Assembly: GCA_032119595.1 (NCBI GenBank)
Contig: JAUMBQ010000007.1
Location: 62,001-126,000 of the forward strand
Direction: 5' to 3'
DNA from: JAGIBJ01 sp032119595
GTDB lineage: Bacteria; Actinomycetota; Thermoleophilia; Solirubrobacterales; Solirubrobacteraceae
DNA: 64,000 nucleotides
Under the pieces are notes generated by a model. It ran no database searches. It was not told the origin of the DNA and saw only the letters and a program-made list of their open reading frames with translations. Shown here one piece after another: positions 33,170-41,954 of the stretch (positions within the stretch are counted from its first letter, which is position 1; each line of letters starts with the position of its first letter). The position numbers and the translations under genes were made by a program.

Positions 33170-35467
33170 TTACGCCCAGGGCAGCGTGACCACGCCGAGC
33201 GTGCGAACTTCGGGTTCGAGCCAGATGCCGTGCTCGGCGTGGACGCGCTCGCGTGCGATCTGCATCAGGGCGACGATCTCGTCGGTCGTGGCGTCGCCCG
33301 TGTTCTCCACGAAGTTGGCATGCACCGGAGAAAGCCGGACCCGCCCGTGTTCCAGTCCGCGGCAACCCGCTGAGTCGAGCAGCTGACCGGCGCTCGGGCC
33401 GTCCGGCCACGGCGGCGGGTTCTTGAACGTCGAGCCGAACGTCTTGATGCCCGATGGTTGGGTCGCCTTGCGACGGTCGCGGAGTTCGGCGAGGGCGGCC
33501 TTCACCGTCGTTGGATCCGAGGGCGTCAGCGAGAACGCCGCCCGAACGACGATCTCGCCGTCCGTGAGTGCCGAGTGGCGGTAGGCGAAGCCGAGGTCGG
33601 CGGGGTCACGCCGCTGGACGCCGTCGGCCGTGGCCACCTCGACCCATTGCAGGGTGTTGGCGAGCGCGCCGCCGTACGCGTTGGCGTTCATGCGCACCGA
33701 TCCCCCGACGGTGCCGGGGATCGACACGCCGAACTCGATGCCGGCCAACCCCAGCCGAGCGGCGGCAGCAGCAGCCTGCGGGAACCTCGAGCCGCCGCCA
33801 GCGATGAGGTCATGACCGTCGAAGCGTGTCGCTCCCAATTCGCCGTCGAGGCGAATCACCAAGCCTGGCACACCCTGGTCGGAGACGAGCAGGTTCGATC
33901 CCGATCCGATCGCGTGCACGGGAAGCTGCCGGTCACGCGCCCAACCCAGAAGTGCGACGAGTCGCTCGGGGTCGTCGACGCGCGCGAACCACTGCGCGGC
34001 GCCTCCCGCGCGCACGGTGGTCATCCGGCTGAGCGGGTGGTCGGCGATGACGCCTTCGGGGGCATCCGCCCCAGCCGGACCAGCGACGGCGCGAGCCGGT
34101 GAGGAACCTGACGTCGCCTTGCCCGACCGGCCAGCCGCGTCGCCCGAGACATCGGCCACGAGCTGCTCCCCGACGGCGCGCACGTCGCCGGCGCCCATCA
34201 CGATGATCACGTCGCTCGGCCCGGCGAGCCCCGCAGCGAGCTGCGCCGCTTCGTCGAAGCCCGCAACGAGTCGGGCCTGCGCGACGGCATGCCACGGCCA
34301 CTGCGCTTCGATAGACGCACTGGTGGTCTCGGGGAACTGCTCCTGCGTCTCGCGCGCCGGGTAGATCGGCACGAGGATCGCCTCGTCGGCGGCAGCCAGC
34401 GCCTCAGCAAATGCGGCCGCAAAGTCACGCGTGCGCGAGAAGAGATGCGGCTGGAAGACGGCGATCACGCGCCCCTCCCCCGCCCACGTCCGGGCCGCCT
34501 CGACCGTGGCAGCGACCTCGGTCGGATGATGCGCGTAGTCGTCGACCACGCGCGCTCCCGACGGCGCCGTGCCCAAGGGCTCGAATCGGCGGCCGGCTCC
34601 GACGAAGTCGACGAGCGCCTCGGCAGCGTCGGCTCGATCGACCCCGGCTCGCGCCAGTGCCTCGATGGCGAGCGCCGCGTTGCCCGCGTTGTGGCTGCCC
34701 GGGACGCCGAGACGGATCGTCACGTCGCCGAACGGGACGCCACTCAGCGGATCACCGGCTGGGAGCGGGACGGCCGTGACGGTGGTTCCAGGATGCGTGA
34801 CCCGCACGAGGTCGTCCGGCACGACGGCTTCGCCGCTGCCGGCGAGGAAGTCGCCGAAGCACCGCTCCAGGTGGGCGAGGTCGTCGTAGGCATCGTGGTC
34901 GAGCTCGATATTGGTGACGATCGAGATCGCCGGATGCAGCCGCAGGAACGAGCGGTCGGACTCGTCGGCCTCAACGACGAGCCAGCCATCTGGGCTCCCC
35001 CAGTGTGCTCCGCGCCCGAGCGTGCGCACCGTGCCGCCGATGACCCACGATGGATCGAGTCCGAGCTTGTGAAGCGCATGCGCGACCATCGAGCTCGTCG
35101 TGGTCTTGCCGTGCGCACCCGCGACCGCGATCGTGCGGCGGTCAGCGACGAGCTCGGCCAGCAGCTCGCTGCGGTGAAGCACCGCGTCGCCGCGGGCAAC
35201 CGCAGCAGCCAACTCGGGATTGTCGGCGGTGATCGCCGTCGATCGGACGATTTCCAGCGGGCCGGCCGGGAGCGCGCTGGCGTCGTGCCCGATCGTGATG
35301 GCCGCTCCCGCCGCGCGGAGGCCAGCGACAACAGCCCCATCAGCGCGGTCGCTCCCGGTGACGGTCGCGCCACGGGTGAGGGCGATCGCGGCCAGGCCAC
35401 TCATGCCGGCGCCGCCGATCCCGAGGAAGTGGAGGCGTCGGCCTTGCCAGTCGGCGGGGGTCTGCAC
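33170..35467 (-). CDS. murC/murB: Bifunctional UDP-MurNAc-L-alanine ligase / UDP-MurNAc dehydrogenase (MurC-MurB fusion)
   Basis: A 765-residue fusion of two consecutive peptidoglycan enzymes. MurC occupies ~1-455: HFLGIGGAGMSGLA, ATP loop AGAHGKTTTSS, EADESDRSFL and DYAHHPTEV. A Gly/Ala/Ser linker (~455-480) leads to MurB (~485-765): RMTTVRAGGAAQWFA, FAD-site GSGSNLLVSDQG, VSIPGTVGGSVRMNANA, YRHSAL, GSTFKNPPPW and HANFVENTGDAT. MurB reduces UDP-GlcNAc-enolpyruvate to UDP-MurNAc, which MurC then ligates to L-Ala, so product channelling is plausible. Start GTG 35467. It lies 11 bp from murG. Confidence 0.95.
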   Translation of the reverse strand: MQTPADWQGRRLHFLGIGGAGMSGLAAIALTRGATVTGSDRADGAVVAGLRAAGAAITIGHDASALPAGPLEIVRSTAITADNPELAAAVARGDAVLHRSELLAELVADRRTIAVAGAHGKTTTSSMVAHALHKLGLDPSWVIGGTVRTLGRGAHWGSPDGWLVVEADESDRSFLRLHPAISIVTNIELDHDAYDDLAHLERCFGDFLAGSGEAVVPDDLVRVTHPGTTVTAVPLPAGDPLSGVPFGDVTIRLGVPGSHNAGNAALAIEALARAGVDRADAAEALVDFVGAGRRFEPLGTAPSGARVVDDYAHHPTEVAATVEAARTWAGEGRVIAVFQPHLFSRTRDFAAAFAEALAAADEAILVPIYPARETQEQFPETTSASIEAQWPWHAVAQARLVAGFDEAAQLAAGLAGPSDVIIVMGAGDVRAVGEQLVADVSGDAAGRSGKATSGSSPARAVAGPAGADAPEGVIADHPLSRMTTVRAGGAAQWFARVDDPERLVALLGWARDRQLPVHAIGSGSNLLVSDQGVPGLVIRLDGELGATRFDGHDLIAGGGSRFPQAAAAAARLGLAGIEFGVSIPGTVGGSVRMNANAYGGALANTLQWVEVATADGVQRRDPADLGFAYRHSALTDGEIVVRAAFSLTPSDPTTVKAALAELRDRRKATQPSGIKTFGSTFKNPPPWPDGPSAGQLLDSAGCRGLEHGRVRLSPVHANFVENTGDATTDEIVALMQIARERVHAEHGIWLEPEVRTLGVVTLPWA

Positions 35468-35478
35468 GGGCCGGAAGG

Positions 35479-36549
35479 CTAGCGGGACGAGGCGGCGGCG
35501 GCCTCGGTCACCTGCGCGGCGATGGCCTCGGCAGCATCCAGGCGCGCAAACGAGAGCGCCGCAGCACCCATCGCCCTCAGCCGCTCGGGCGATGCGAGCA
35601 GCGACTCCACCCGGCTGCGCAGCCGCTCGGGCGAGAGGTCTTGGTCGGCAATCATCACGGCGGCGCTGCGATCGACGAGCGCCATCGCGTTGCCGAGCTG
35701 ATGATCACCCGCTGCCGATGGGTACGGAACAAGCACCGATGGCTTGCCGTGCGCAGCGATCTCAAAGATCGATCCGCCGGACCGAGCCACCACGAGATCG
35801 CTCGCCAGCAGGGCTTCGTTGAAGCGATCGATGTAGGGCTCCATCTGGTACCGCTCGTCTGGGACGAGCGGCCGAAGGTACTCCTCGTCACGCGTGCCGC
35901 AGGCGTGCAGCACGTGGTAGCTGCGTCGGGCCAGCCCTTCGATCGCGGCCTCGTTGATCGACCTCGCACCCAGCGACCCGCCGAACACCAAGATGAGCGT
36001 CTCGCCTTCAGGGACGCCGAATCGCTCGCGAGCCGCGGCGCGGTCGGTGGCTGGCGGCGGAACCGGTCGGCCGGTCACGACGAACGTGCCGTCGTCGTTC
36101 TCGAGGTCAGGCATCTCGAAGGCCAAACACACGCGCTTGGCGTACTTCGCGAGGTGTCGATTCGACATCCCAAGATGGCTGTCGGCCTCCGTGAGCACGA
36201 GGGGGACTTTCCGCCGCACGGCCGCGATTCCGACGACGCCAGCCACGTAGCCGCCGCCGCCCAGCACGACATCGGGCTTGATCGTCTTCAGGAGCTTGCT
36301 CGCCCGCTTCGTGGCGCCGACGGCTTTGAGACCGGCCTTCGCGGCGGCGGTCGGGTCGTTGCGGTTGAACCCGCGGACATCGAGCTGCTCGAGCGGATAT
36401 CCGGCTTCGGGCACCAGGGTGGTCTCCGCCCGGTCGCCGCCGATGAACTGAATGGTCGCGCCCTGCGCACGCAGGACGTCGGCAACCGCCAAGGCAGGGA
36501 CGACGTGCCCGGCCGTGCCGCCCGCGGCAATGACGACGGAGAGACTCAA
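35479..36549 (-). CDS. murG: UDP-GlcNAc:lipid I N-acetylglucosaminyltransferase
   Basis: Makes lipid II on the inner membrane face. GT-B fold with the glycine-rich loops AAGGTAGHVVPALAVADVL and FGGSLGARSINEA, and the C-terminal donor site RSGGSIFEIAAHGKPSVLVP. 356 residues, normal. It starts at TTG 36549, whose bases overlap the ftsW stop (TTGA). Confidence 0.96.
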   Translation of the reverse strand: MSLSVVIAAGGTAGHVVPALAVADVLRAQGATIQFIGGDRAETTLVPEAGYPLEQLDVRGFNRNDPTAAAKAGLKAVGATKRASKLLKTIKPDVVLGGGGYVAGVVGIAAVRRKVPLVLTEADSHLGMSNRHLAKYAKRVCLAFEMPDLENDDGTFVVTGRPVPPPATDRAAARERFGVPEGETLILVFGGSLGARSINEAAIEGLARRSYHVLHACGTRDEEYLRPLVPDERYQMEPYIDRFNEALLASDLVVARSGGSIFEIAAHGKPSVLVPYPSAAGDHQLGNAMALVDRSAAVMIADQDLSPERLRSRVESLLASPERLRAMGAAALSFARLDAAEAIAAQVTEAAAASSR

Positions 36550-38063
36550 CGGCCGGCAGTGCGGCTGGGCGCCGAGGCGAGCGCGGCGCGCTCACGTGAC
36601 GTGATCTTGCCGTCGGGCATCAGCACGCGCCCGTCCGGGAGCGCGATCGGCGACTTCGGACGGCCGATACGACCGTTCGGGAGACGTACGGTTCCATCCG
36701 ACAAGATTTCCATGTTTGCGACGCGCTCGACGACGACGGGGGCCACGCCACGTCCGCCGGTGCGCGACGGCGACACCGTGGGCGAGCGCCTGGGCGAAGC
36801 ATCGGGCCGGGGCGCGGGCGCCAGCGGGCGCTGATCCACGACGCGCAGCTCGCCGGAGTCGGGCTCCAGGGCCGTCACGGGTGCCGGGGCGGCCGGGCGG
36901 GCAGTGCGAGGCTCGGGCTGAGGCAGCACGAGCGGCACCGTCGGGGTGGCACTGCGGCGATCAACATCGATGAGGAGGCCGATCACCCCGAGCAGGATGA
37001 GCTGGCTCGTGGACCCAGCCGAGACCAGCGGCAGCGGCACGCCCGTCAGCGGCGCGATTCCGAGCACGACCCAGATGTTGAGGGCGGCTTGCCAGAGCAC
37101 GATCGCCGACAGCCCGGTCGCGACGAGGCGGTCGTACGGGTCGTGGGTGGACCGAGCGATCCGCAGGCCGAGCGACACGATCACGACGTACAGCAGCATG
37201 ATCACCGTCGCGCCGAGCAGCCCGATCTCTTCCATGATCACCGGCAAGATGAAGTCGGTCTGCGGCTCGGGGAGGATGTGCTTTTGGAGGCTTTCGCCGA
37301 TTCCGTTGCCGAACAGGCCACCCTGTCCGATCGCCATGAGGCCGTTGGTGATCTGGAATCCCGAGTCGAAGCGATCGGCAAATGGGTGCAAGAAGACGGT
37401 GAACCGTTCGATGCGCTCCGGGGCGATGATGGTGAGCATTCCTGCGCCGCTTGCGGCGACGCCGACGAGTACGCCGAGCATGCGGGTTGGCACCCCGGCG
37501 ATGAACAGGAGCGTCATGACGACCGCGCCGGTCACGAGGCCAGAGCCCAGGTCCTGGTGTGCGATCAGCGCCAGCGCCGCCCCGCACACCGCGAGCACCG
37601 GACGGAGGTCCTTCAAGGAGCGCGTCCGCCAGGGGTCGCGAGCGATCACCGCGGCCAGGTGCAGCACCAGCGCAGGCTTGAGGATCTCGGACGGCTGAAT
37701 CGTGAACCCACCAAACGAAATCCAGCGCCGTGCCCCATTGATCGCAGGGGTGATGGGGGTCGGGATCATCACGAAGATCACGCCAGCGAAGCCGATCACC
37801 AGCAGCGCCATGCTGAAGCGGTGCGCCCAGATTAGGCCGCCGCGCCCGCCCCGGCCGCCACGTCCGAGGAACACCATCAGGCCAAGCCCGATCGCGCCGA
37901 AGCCCGCCGCCTTGGCGAAGTAGGCAAAGGCGCTGCCCGCGCTGGCACCATCGGCCGCGCTGAGCACCGAGAGGCATCCGATCACGACGATCGAAACGGT
38001 GGCCACGGTGAGGAGGTGCCTCGGTCGTACCGCCCCAGGCCTGATCACCGACGTCTGCTCCAT
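36546..38063 (-). CDS. ftsW: Septal lipid II polymerase FtsW with long cytoplasmic tail
   Basis: SEDS-family glycosyltransferase of the divisome. Multiple transmembrane helices run to about residue 380; GARRWISFGGFTIQPSEILKPALV and GVPLPLVSAGSTSQL are SEDS signatures. The remaining ~125 residues are Pro/Ala-rich and end in repeated NGR/DGK-type units (TVRLPNGRIGRP, IALPDGRVLMPDGKI). ATG 38063 (MEQTSVIRPGAVRP) was chosen; the frame is open to 38120. It follows mraY directly, where murD would usually be. Confidence 0.95.
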   Translation of the reverse strand: MEQTSVIRPGAVRPRHLLTVATVSIVVIGCLSVLSAADGASAGSAFAYFAKAAGFGAIGLGLMVFLGRGGRGGRGGLIWAHRFSMALLVIGFAGVIFVMIPTPITPAINGARRWISFGGFTIQPSEILKPALVLHLAAVIARDPWRTRSLKDLRPVLAVCGAALALIAHQDLGSGLVTGAVVMTLLFIAGVPTRMLGVLVGVAASGAGMLTIIAPERIERFTVFLHPFADRFDSGFQITNGLMAIGQGGLFGNGIGESLQKHILPEPQTDFILPVIMEEIGLLGATVIMLLYVVIVSLGLRIARSTHDPYDRLVATGLSAIVLWQAALNIWVVLGIAPLTGVPLPLVSAGSTSQLILLGVIGLLIDVDRRSATPTVPLVLPQPEPRTARPAAPAPVTALEPDSGELRVVDQRPLAPAPRPDASPRRSPTVSPSRTGGRGVAPVVVERVANMEILSDGTVRLPNGRIGRPKSPIALPDGRVLMPDGKITSRERAALASAPSRTAGR

Positions 38064-38126
38064 CACGCGCTGCTTCGCCGCGCGCGGGCCGAGTCCTCCG
38101 TCCGGGTGCCAGCCCGGCACGCAGAC

Positions 38127-39119
38127 TCAGCGGATAGCGACCGATTGGTCGTAGAGCACGAAGCCGATGGTCGCGAAGACCGATGCGACGATCCAGAAAC
38201 GCAGGATGATCTTCGTCTCCGACCACGCCTTCATCTCGAAGTGGTGATGGATCGGCGCCATGAGGAACACGCGCCGCCCGAAGGTCTGGAACGAGAAGAC
38301 CTGAATGATCACCGAGAGCGCCTCGATCACGAAGACGCCGCCGAGCACGACGAGGAGCAACTCGGTCTGGGTCATCACGGCGAGCCCCGCGAGCGCGCCG
38401 CCGATGCCGAGTGAGCCGGTGTCGCCCATGAAGACCGTGGCAGGGAACGCGTTGAACCACAGGAACCCGACGCACGCACCGGCCAGGCAGGCCGACAGCA
38501 GCGCGAGATCCTGCTGACCACCGACGCCGGCACAGATCGCGGTGAACGCGAGCGCGACAATCGCCGTTGACCCGGCGGCGAGACCGTCGAGGCCATCGGT
38601 GAGGTTCACCGCATTGGTGGTGCCGGCGACCACGAGGTAGATGAGCACGAGGTACGGCAGGTTGTGGAAGGCGCCGAGGTCGAGCTGGTAGTCCACGACG
38701 CGCAGGCGCAGCACGGCAGGTAGCTCGGCATATCGGGTCGCAATGACCCACAGCGCGATCGAGACGGCCAGCAGGCTCAGCAGCTTGGTGCGTCCCCGCA
38801 GACCGAGCGACCGACGTTTGACGAGCTTGACGTAGTCGTCGGAGAAGCCGATCAGGCCGCACCCGATGGCGGTGGCCCAGGCGCCGATGCCGCGCCAGTC
38901 GTCGGTCGACAGCACCAGGAACGGGACCGACATCGCGAGCAGGATCACAACACCGCCCATCGTCGGCGTCCCGGCCTTGACGTGATGCCCGGCCGGCCCT
39001 TCCGCGCGGATGTGCTGCCCGAAGGACCGCTCCCGCAGGAACTCGATGAACCGCGGAGACAAGAACACGCAGAACAGCAGCGCCGCGGCGCCGCCGATCA
39101 TGAGCTCGACCATGTTCAT
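38127..39119 (-). CDS. mraY: Phospho-N-acetylmuramoyl-pentapeptide transferase
   Basis: Integral membrane enzyme making lipid I from UDP-MurNAc-pentapeptide and undecaprenyl phosphate. Catalytic segments GFSDDYVKLVKRR, NAVNLTDGLDGLA and APIHHHFEMKAWSE are intact. 330 residues with about ten helices. The ATG at 39119 abuts the murF stop; ATG 39113 is an alternative. Confidence 0.96.
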   Translation of the reverse strand: MNMVELMIGGAAALLFCVFLSPRFIEFLRERSFGQHIRAEGPAGHHVKAGTPTMGGVVILLAMSVPFLVLSTDDWRGIGAWATAIGCGLIGFSDDYVKLVKRRSLGLRGRTKLLSLLAVSIALWVIATRYAELPAVLRLRVVDYQLDLGAFHNLPYLVLIYLVVAGTTNAVNLTDGLDGLAAGSTAIVALAFTAICAGVGGQQDLALLSACLAGACVGFLWFNAFPATVFMGDTGSLGIGGALAGLAVMTQTELLLVVLGGVFVIEALSVIIQVFSFQTFGRRVFLMAPIHHHFEMKAWSETKIILRFWIVASVFATIGFVLYDQSVAIR

Positions 39120-40454
39120 CTAGCCCTCGCTCTCGTTCTGGAGGGCTTCGACGACGACTTCGAGGCCGACACCCCGGGAGCCCTTCACGAGCACCGCGTC
39201 GCCGGACTGGATCGACGAGGGGAGCGTGAGCGCCGCTTCGGTGGCATCAGCAAAGCGCAGCACGGGCCCATTGAATCGTTCAGCCGCGGATGCCGCGCGG
39301 GGCCCAACGGTGGCCAGCAGACCCACGCCTGCACCCGCCGCGAGGTCACCGAGTTCCGCATGGTGCGCGTCCTCATCGGGGCCGAGTTCGAGCATGTCGC
39401 CGAGGACGGCAACACGCCGCGGCGCATCGCGCCGCGAAAGATCAGAGAGCGCGGCACGCATCGACATCGGGTTGGCGTTGTAGCAGTCATCGATGATCGT
39501 GCTCCCTGCGACCCCATGGTGCTCGGCGCCGCGGCCAGCGCCCGGGAGCGCTTCGAGCGGACCGACTGGCTCCAGGCCCGCCGCACGCACTGCGGCCAGT
39601 GCTGCCGCGGCATCGAGCTGTACATGGGAGGAGAGATCGGCGATGCCGAGCGACGGTGGAAGGGCGTCAACGGTGCTGTCGCCGCCTGGGCCGAACGTGA
39701 CCGAACGCACACCATGCTGGCCGTGTGGCGCCAGCAACGGCTCGTCGACCGGCCGGATCGCCGTGCCGTGCTGCGGGAGGAAATCCAGCAGCGAACCCTT
39801 CTCGGCCGCAATCGCTTCGATCGATCCCAGGTGCTCCAGGTGCGCCGGCCCGACGTTGACCACGATGCCGATCTCCGGCTCCGCAATCCGCGCCAGCTCA
39901 CCGATCTGGCCAGCTGCGCGCATCGCCATCTCCAGCACGAGGAGGCGGGTGCCCGCTGGGGCGGCGAGCACGGTGAGCGGCAGACCGATCTCCGTGTTGA
40001 AGTTCGCGACCGTGGCGTGCGTGGGGACGACCGTCCGCCCCATGGCCGCGACCAGCTCCTTCGTGGTCGTCTTGCCCGTGGAGCCGGTGATCCCGATCAC
40101 GGTCGCGCCAGCGGCGCCCAGTTCGCGACGCCAGGCGGTCGCGAGCGACTGAAGGGCCTGGAGAGGATCGTCGGCGGCGAGAACGGCGCCGGGGATCGAC
40201 CCGGCCGCCGCGACCGCGTGCTCGGTGCGTACCAGGACACCCCAGGCGCCCTTCATGAGCGCCTGCGGCGCGAACTTGCCGCCATCGACGTTGGCACCAG
40301 GCAACCCGAAGAACAGCACCCCGGGGGTGATCTCACCGGTGCCGATCACGGCGTGCGTGGGCCCCGGACGGGACGTGTCCTGCGCGCGCGGCGGCGCCTG
40401 CACGAGCCGCGCACCGGCAGCCTCCGCGACCCGCTCGGCCGTCCAAGCGATCAT
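39120..40454 (-). CDS. murF: UDP-MurNAc-tripeptide:D-Ala-D-Ala ligase
   Basis: Adds D-alanyl-D-alanine to the muramoyl tripeptide. The ATP loop is GITGSTGKTTTKEL; NFNTEIGLPLTVL and DDCYNANPMSM are family motifs. 444 residues. It overlaps murE by 4 bp and is flush with mraY. Confidence 0.95.
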   Translation of the reverse strand: MIAWTAERVAEAAGARLVQAPPRAQDTSRPGPTHAVIGTGEITPGVLFFGLPGANVDGGKFAPQALMKGAWGVLVRTEHAVAAAGSIPGAVLAADDPLQALQSLATAWRRELGAAGATVIGITGSTGKTTTKELVAAMGRTVVPTHATVANFNTEIGLPLTVLAAPAGTRLLVLEMAMRAAGQIGELARIAEPEIGIVVNVGPAHLEHLGSIEAIAAEKGSLLDFLPQHGTAIRPVDEPLLAPHGQHGVRSVTFGPGGDSTVDALPPSLGIADLSSHVQLDAAAALAAVRAAGLEPVGPLEALPGAGRGAEHHGVAGSTIIDDCYNANPMSMRAALSDLSRRDAPRRVAVLGDMLELGPDEDAHHAELGDLAAGAGVGLLATVGPRAASAAERFNGPVLRFADATEAALTLPSSIQSGDAVLVKGSRGVGLEVVVEALQNESEG

Positions 40455-41887
40455 CGGTGCACCGATCCGCCGGCCAGCAATTCACGGGCAACCTGCGCGT
40501 CGTCGAACGGGTGCGTGACCCCGGCGATCGTCTGCCCCTGCTCGTGGCCTTTGCCGGCGATCACGACCACGTCGCCGGGAGCGGCCGCGCCGAACGCGTG
40601 GGCGATGGCTTCACGGCGATCAACGATCGCGGTCACCGGCCGGTCGTCGATCCCAGCGAGGATGTCGTCGAGGATCGCCTGCGGGTCCTCGCTGCGCGGG
40701 TTGTCGCTCGTGGCGATGACCACGTCGGCGCCGTCGGCCACGGCCTTGCCCATCTCGGGACGCTTGCCGCGGTCGCGGTCGCCGCCGCAGCCGAACACGC
40801 AAAGGACGCGGCCGCCCGTCAGCCCGCGAGCGGCCGCCAGCACCCGGACGAGCGCGTCGGGCGTGTGGGCGTAGTCGACGTACACGGCGAAGGGCTGCCC
40901 GGCATCGATCGTTTCCATGCGGCCCGGCGCGACCGGCGCGTTCGGCAGCCACCCCGCTGCGTCGCCGAGATCGAGGCCGAGCTGCACGGCTAGGCCGAGG
41001 GCCGTGAGGGCGTTGCGCACATTGAACGGGCCAGGCAGCGGCACACGCGTGGGGATGCCGTCGACCTTGAAGGTGGTGCCGCTGGCGTCGGCAACGAGGT
41101 CGGTCGCGCGGATCCCACCGTCACGCTGGACGGTGTTGATCGAGACGGTCATCGCCTGCGGGAACTCGTGGGCGAGCCGGGCGCCGAACTCGTCGTCGAG
41201 GTCGACGACGGCGCGGTGCGGTGCCTCCGCGATGAGGAGCCGCTTGGCCTCGAAGTACTCCTCCATCGACGGGTGGAAGTCGAGGTGGTCACGCGAAAGG
41301 TTGGTGAAGGCCACGGCGTCCCAGTGGATCGCGTCGGCGCGATGCAGGCTCATGGCGTGGCTGCTGACTTCCATCACGCAGGCGACGTCGCCCGCGGCGA
41401 GCATGGCCGCGAACTGCGCCTGGAGATCCGGCGCTTCGGGCGTCGTGCGGCCTCCCTCCTGGCGCACGCCGCCGACGATCTGCTCCACGGTGCCGATCAG
41501 GCCGGTCTGCTGGCCGGACGCCTGCAGCAGGTGCCGGAGCAGGTAGGCCGAGGTCGTCTTGCCGTTCGTGCCGGTGATGCCGGCGACGGAGAGCCGGCTG
41601 GTCGGGTCGCCAGCCAGGCGCGCGGACGCCAGTGCAGTGGCGACCCGGGCGTCAGGAACGACGACCTGCGGTACGGGCAGGTCCAGCCGTCGCTCAACGA
41701 GCAGCGCGGCCGCTCCGCGCTCGACCGCCCCGGGCGCGTGGTCATGCCCGTCGACCGTGAACCCAGGGATCGCACAGAAGAGATCGCCGGGCGTGACGGC
41801 GCGCGAGTCGATCCGGGCCGCGCCGAGCGGCGTGGTGCCGTCGCCGTGGAGGGTCCCGAGATCGGCGAGGTCGAAGAGAGTCGCCAT
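40451..41887 (-). CDS. murE: UDP-MurNAc-L-Ala-D-Glu:meso-diaminopimelate ligase
   Basis: Adds the third stem-peptide residue. The ATP loop is GITGTNGKTTSAYLL, with FTNLSRDHLDFHPSMEEYF and DYAHTPDAL. The substrate motif TSDNPRSEDP contains DNPR, the marker of meso-diaminopimelate-specific enzymes rather than lysine, so the wall is probably DAP-type. ATG 41887 (MATLFDLADL) is preferred; ATG 41896 adds three residues. Confidence 0.95.
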   Translation of the reverse strand: MATLFDLADLGTLHGDGTTPLGAARIDSRAVTPGDLFCAIPGFTVDGHDHAPGAVERGAAALLVERRLDLPVPQVVVPDARVATALASARLAGDPTSRLSVAGITGTNGKTTSAYLLRHLLQASGQQTGLIGTVEQIVGGVRQEGGRTTPEAPDLQAQFAAMLAAGDVACVMEVSSHAMSLHRADAIHWDAVAFTNLSRDHLDFHPSMEEYFEAKRLLIAEAPHRAVVDLDDEFGARLAHEFPQAMTVSINTVQRDGGIRATDLVADASGTTFKVDGIPTRVPLPGPFNVRNALTALGLAVQLGLDLGDAAGWLPNAPVAPGRMETIDAGQPFAVYVDYAHTPDALVRVLAAARGLTGGRVLCVFGCGGDRDRGKRPEMGKAVADGADVVIATSDNPRSEDPQAILDDILAGIDDRPVTAIVDRREAIAHAFGAAAPGDVVVIAGKGHEQGQTIAGVTHPFDDAQVARELLAGGSVHR

Positions 41888-41954
41888 CGGGCACATTCCA
41901 GCAGGCGAGGTGGACCGCTGCAGGCGCCTGCGCGTTTCCCCCGCTCCCGCAGGC

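Noticed and set aside
36961..38862. Long minus-strand frame overlapping ftsW and mraY in another frame
   Set aside because: Arg-rich translation with no domain, contradicted by the intact ftsW and mraY frames.
38982..40874. 630-codon plus-strand open frame opposite mraY and murF
   Set aside because: Antisense shadow of conserved Mur genes; no recognisable motifs, and the minus-strand products are unambiguous.
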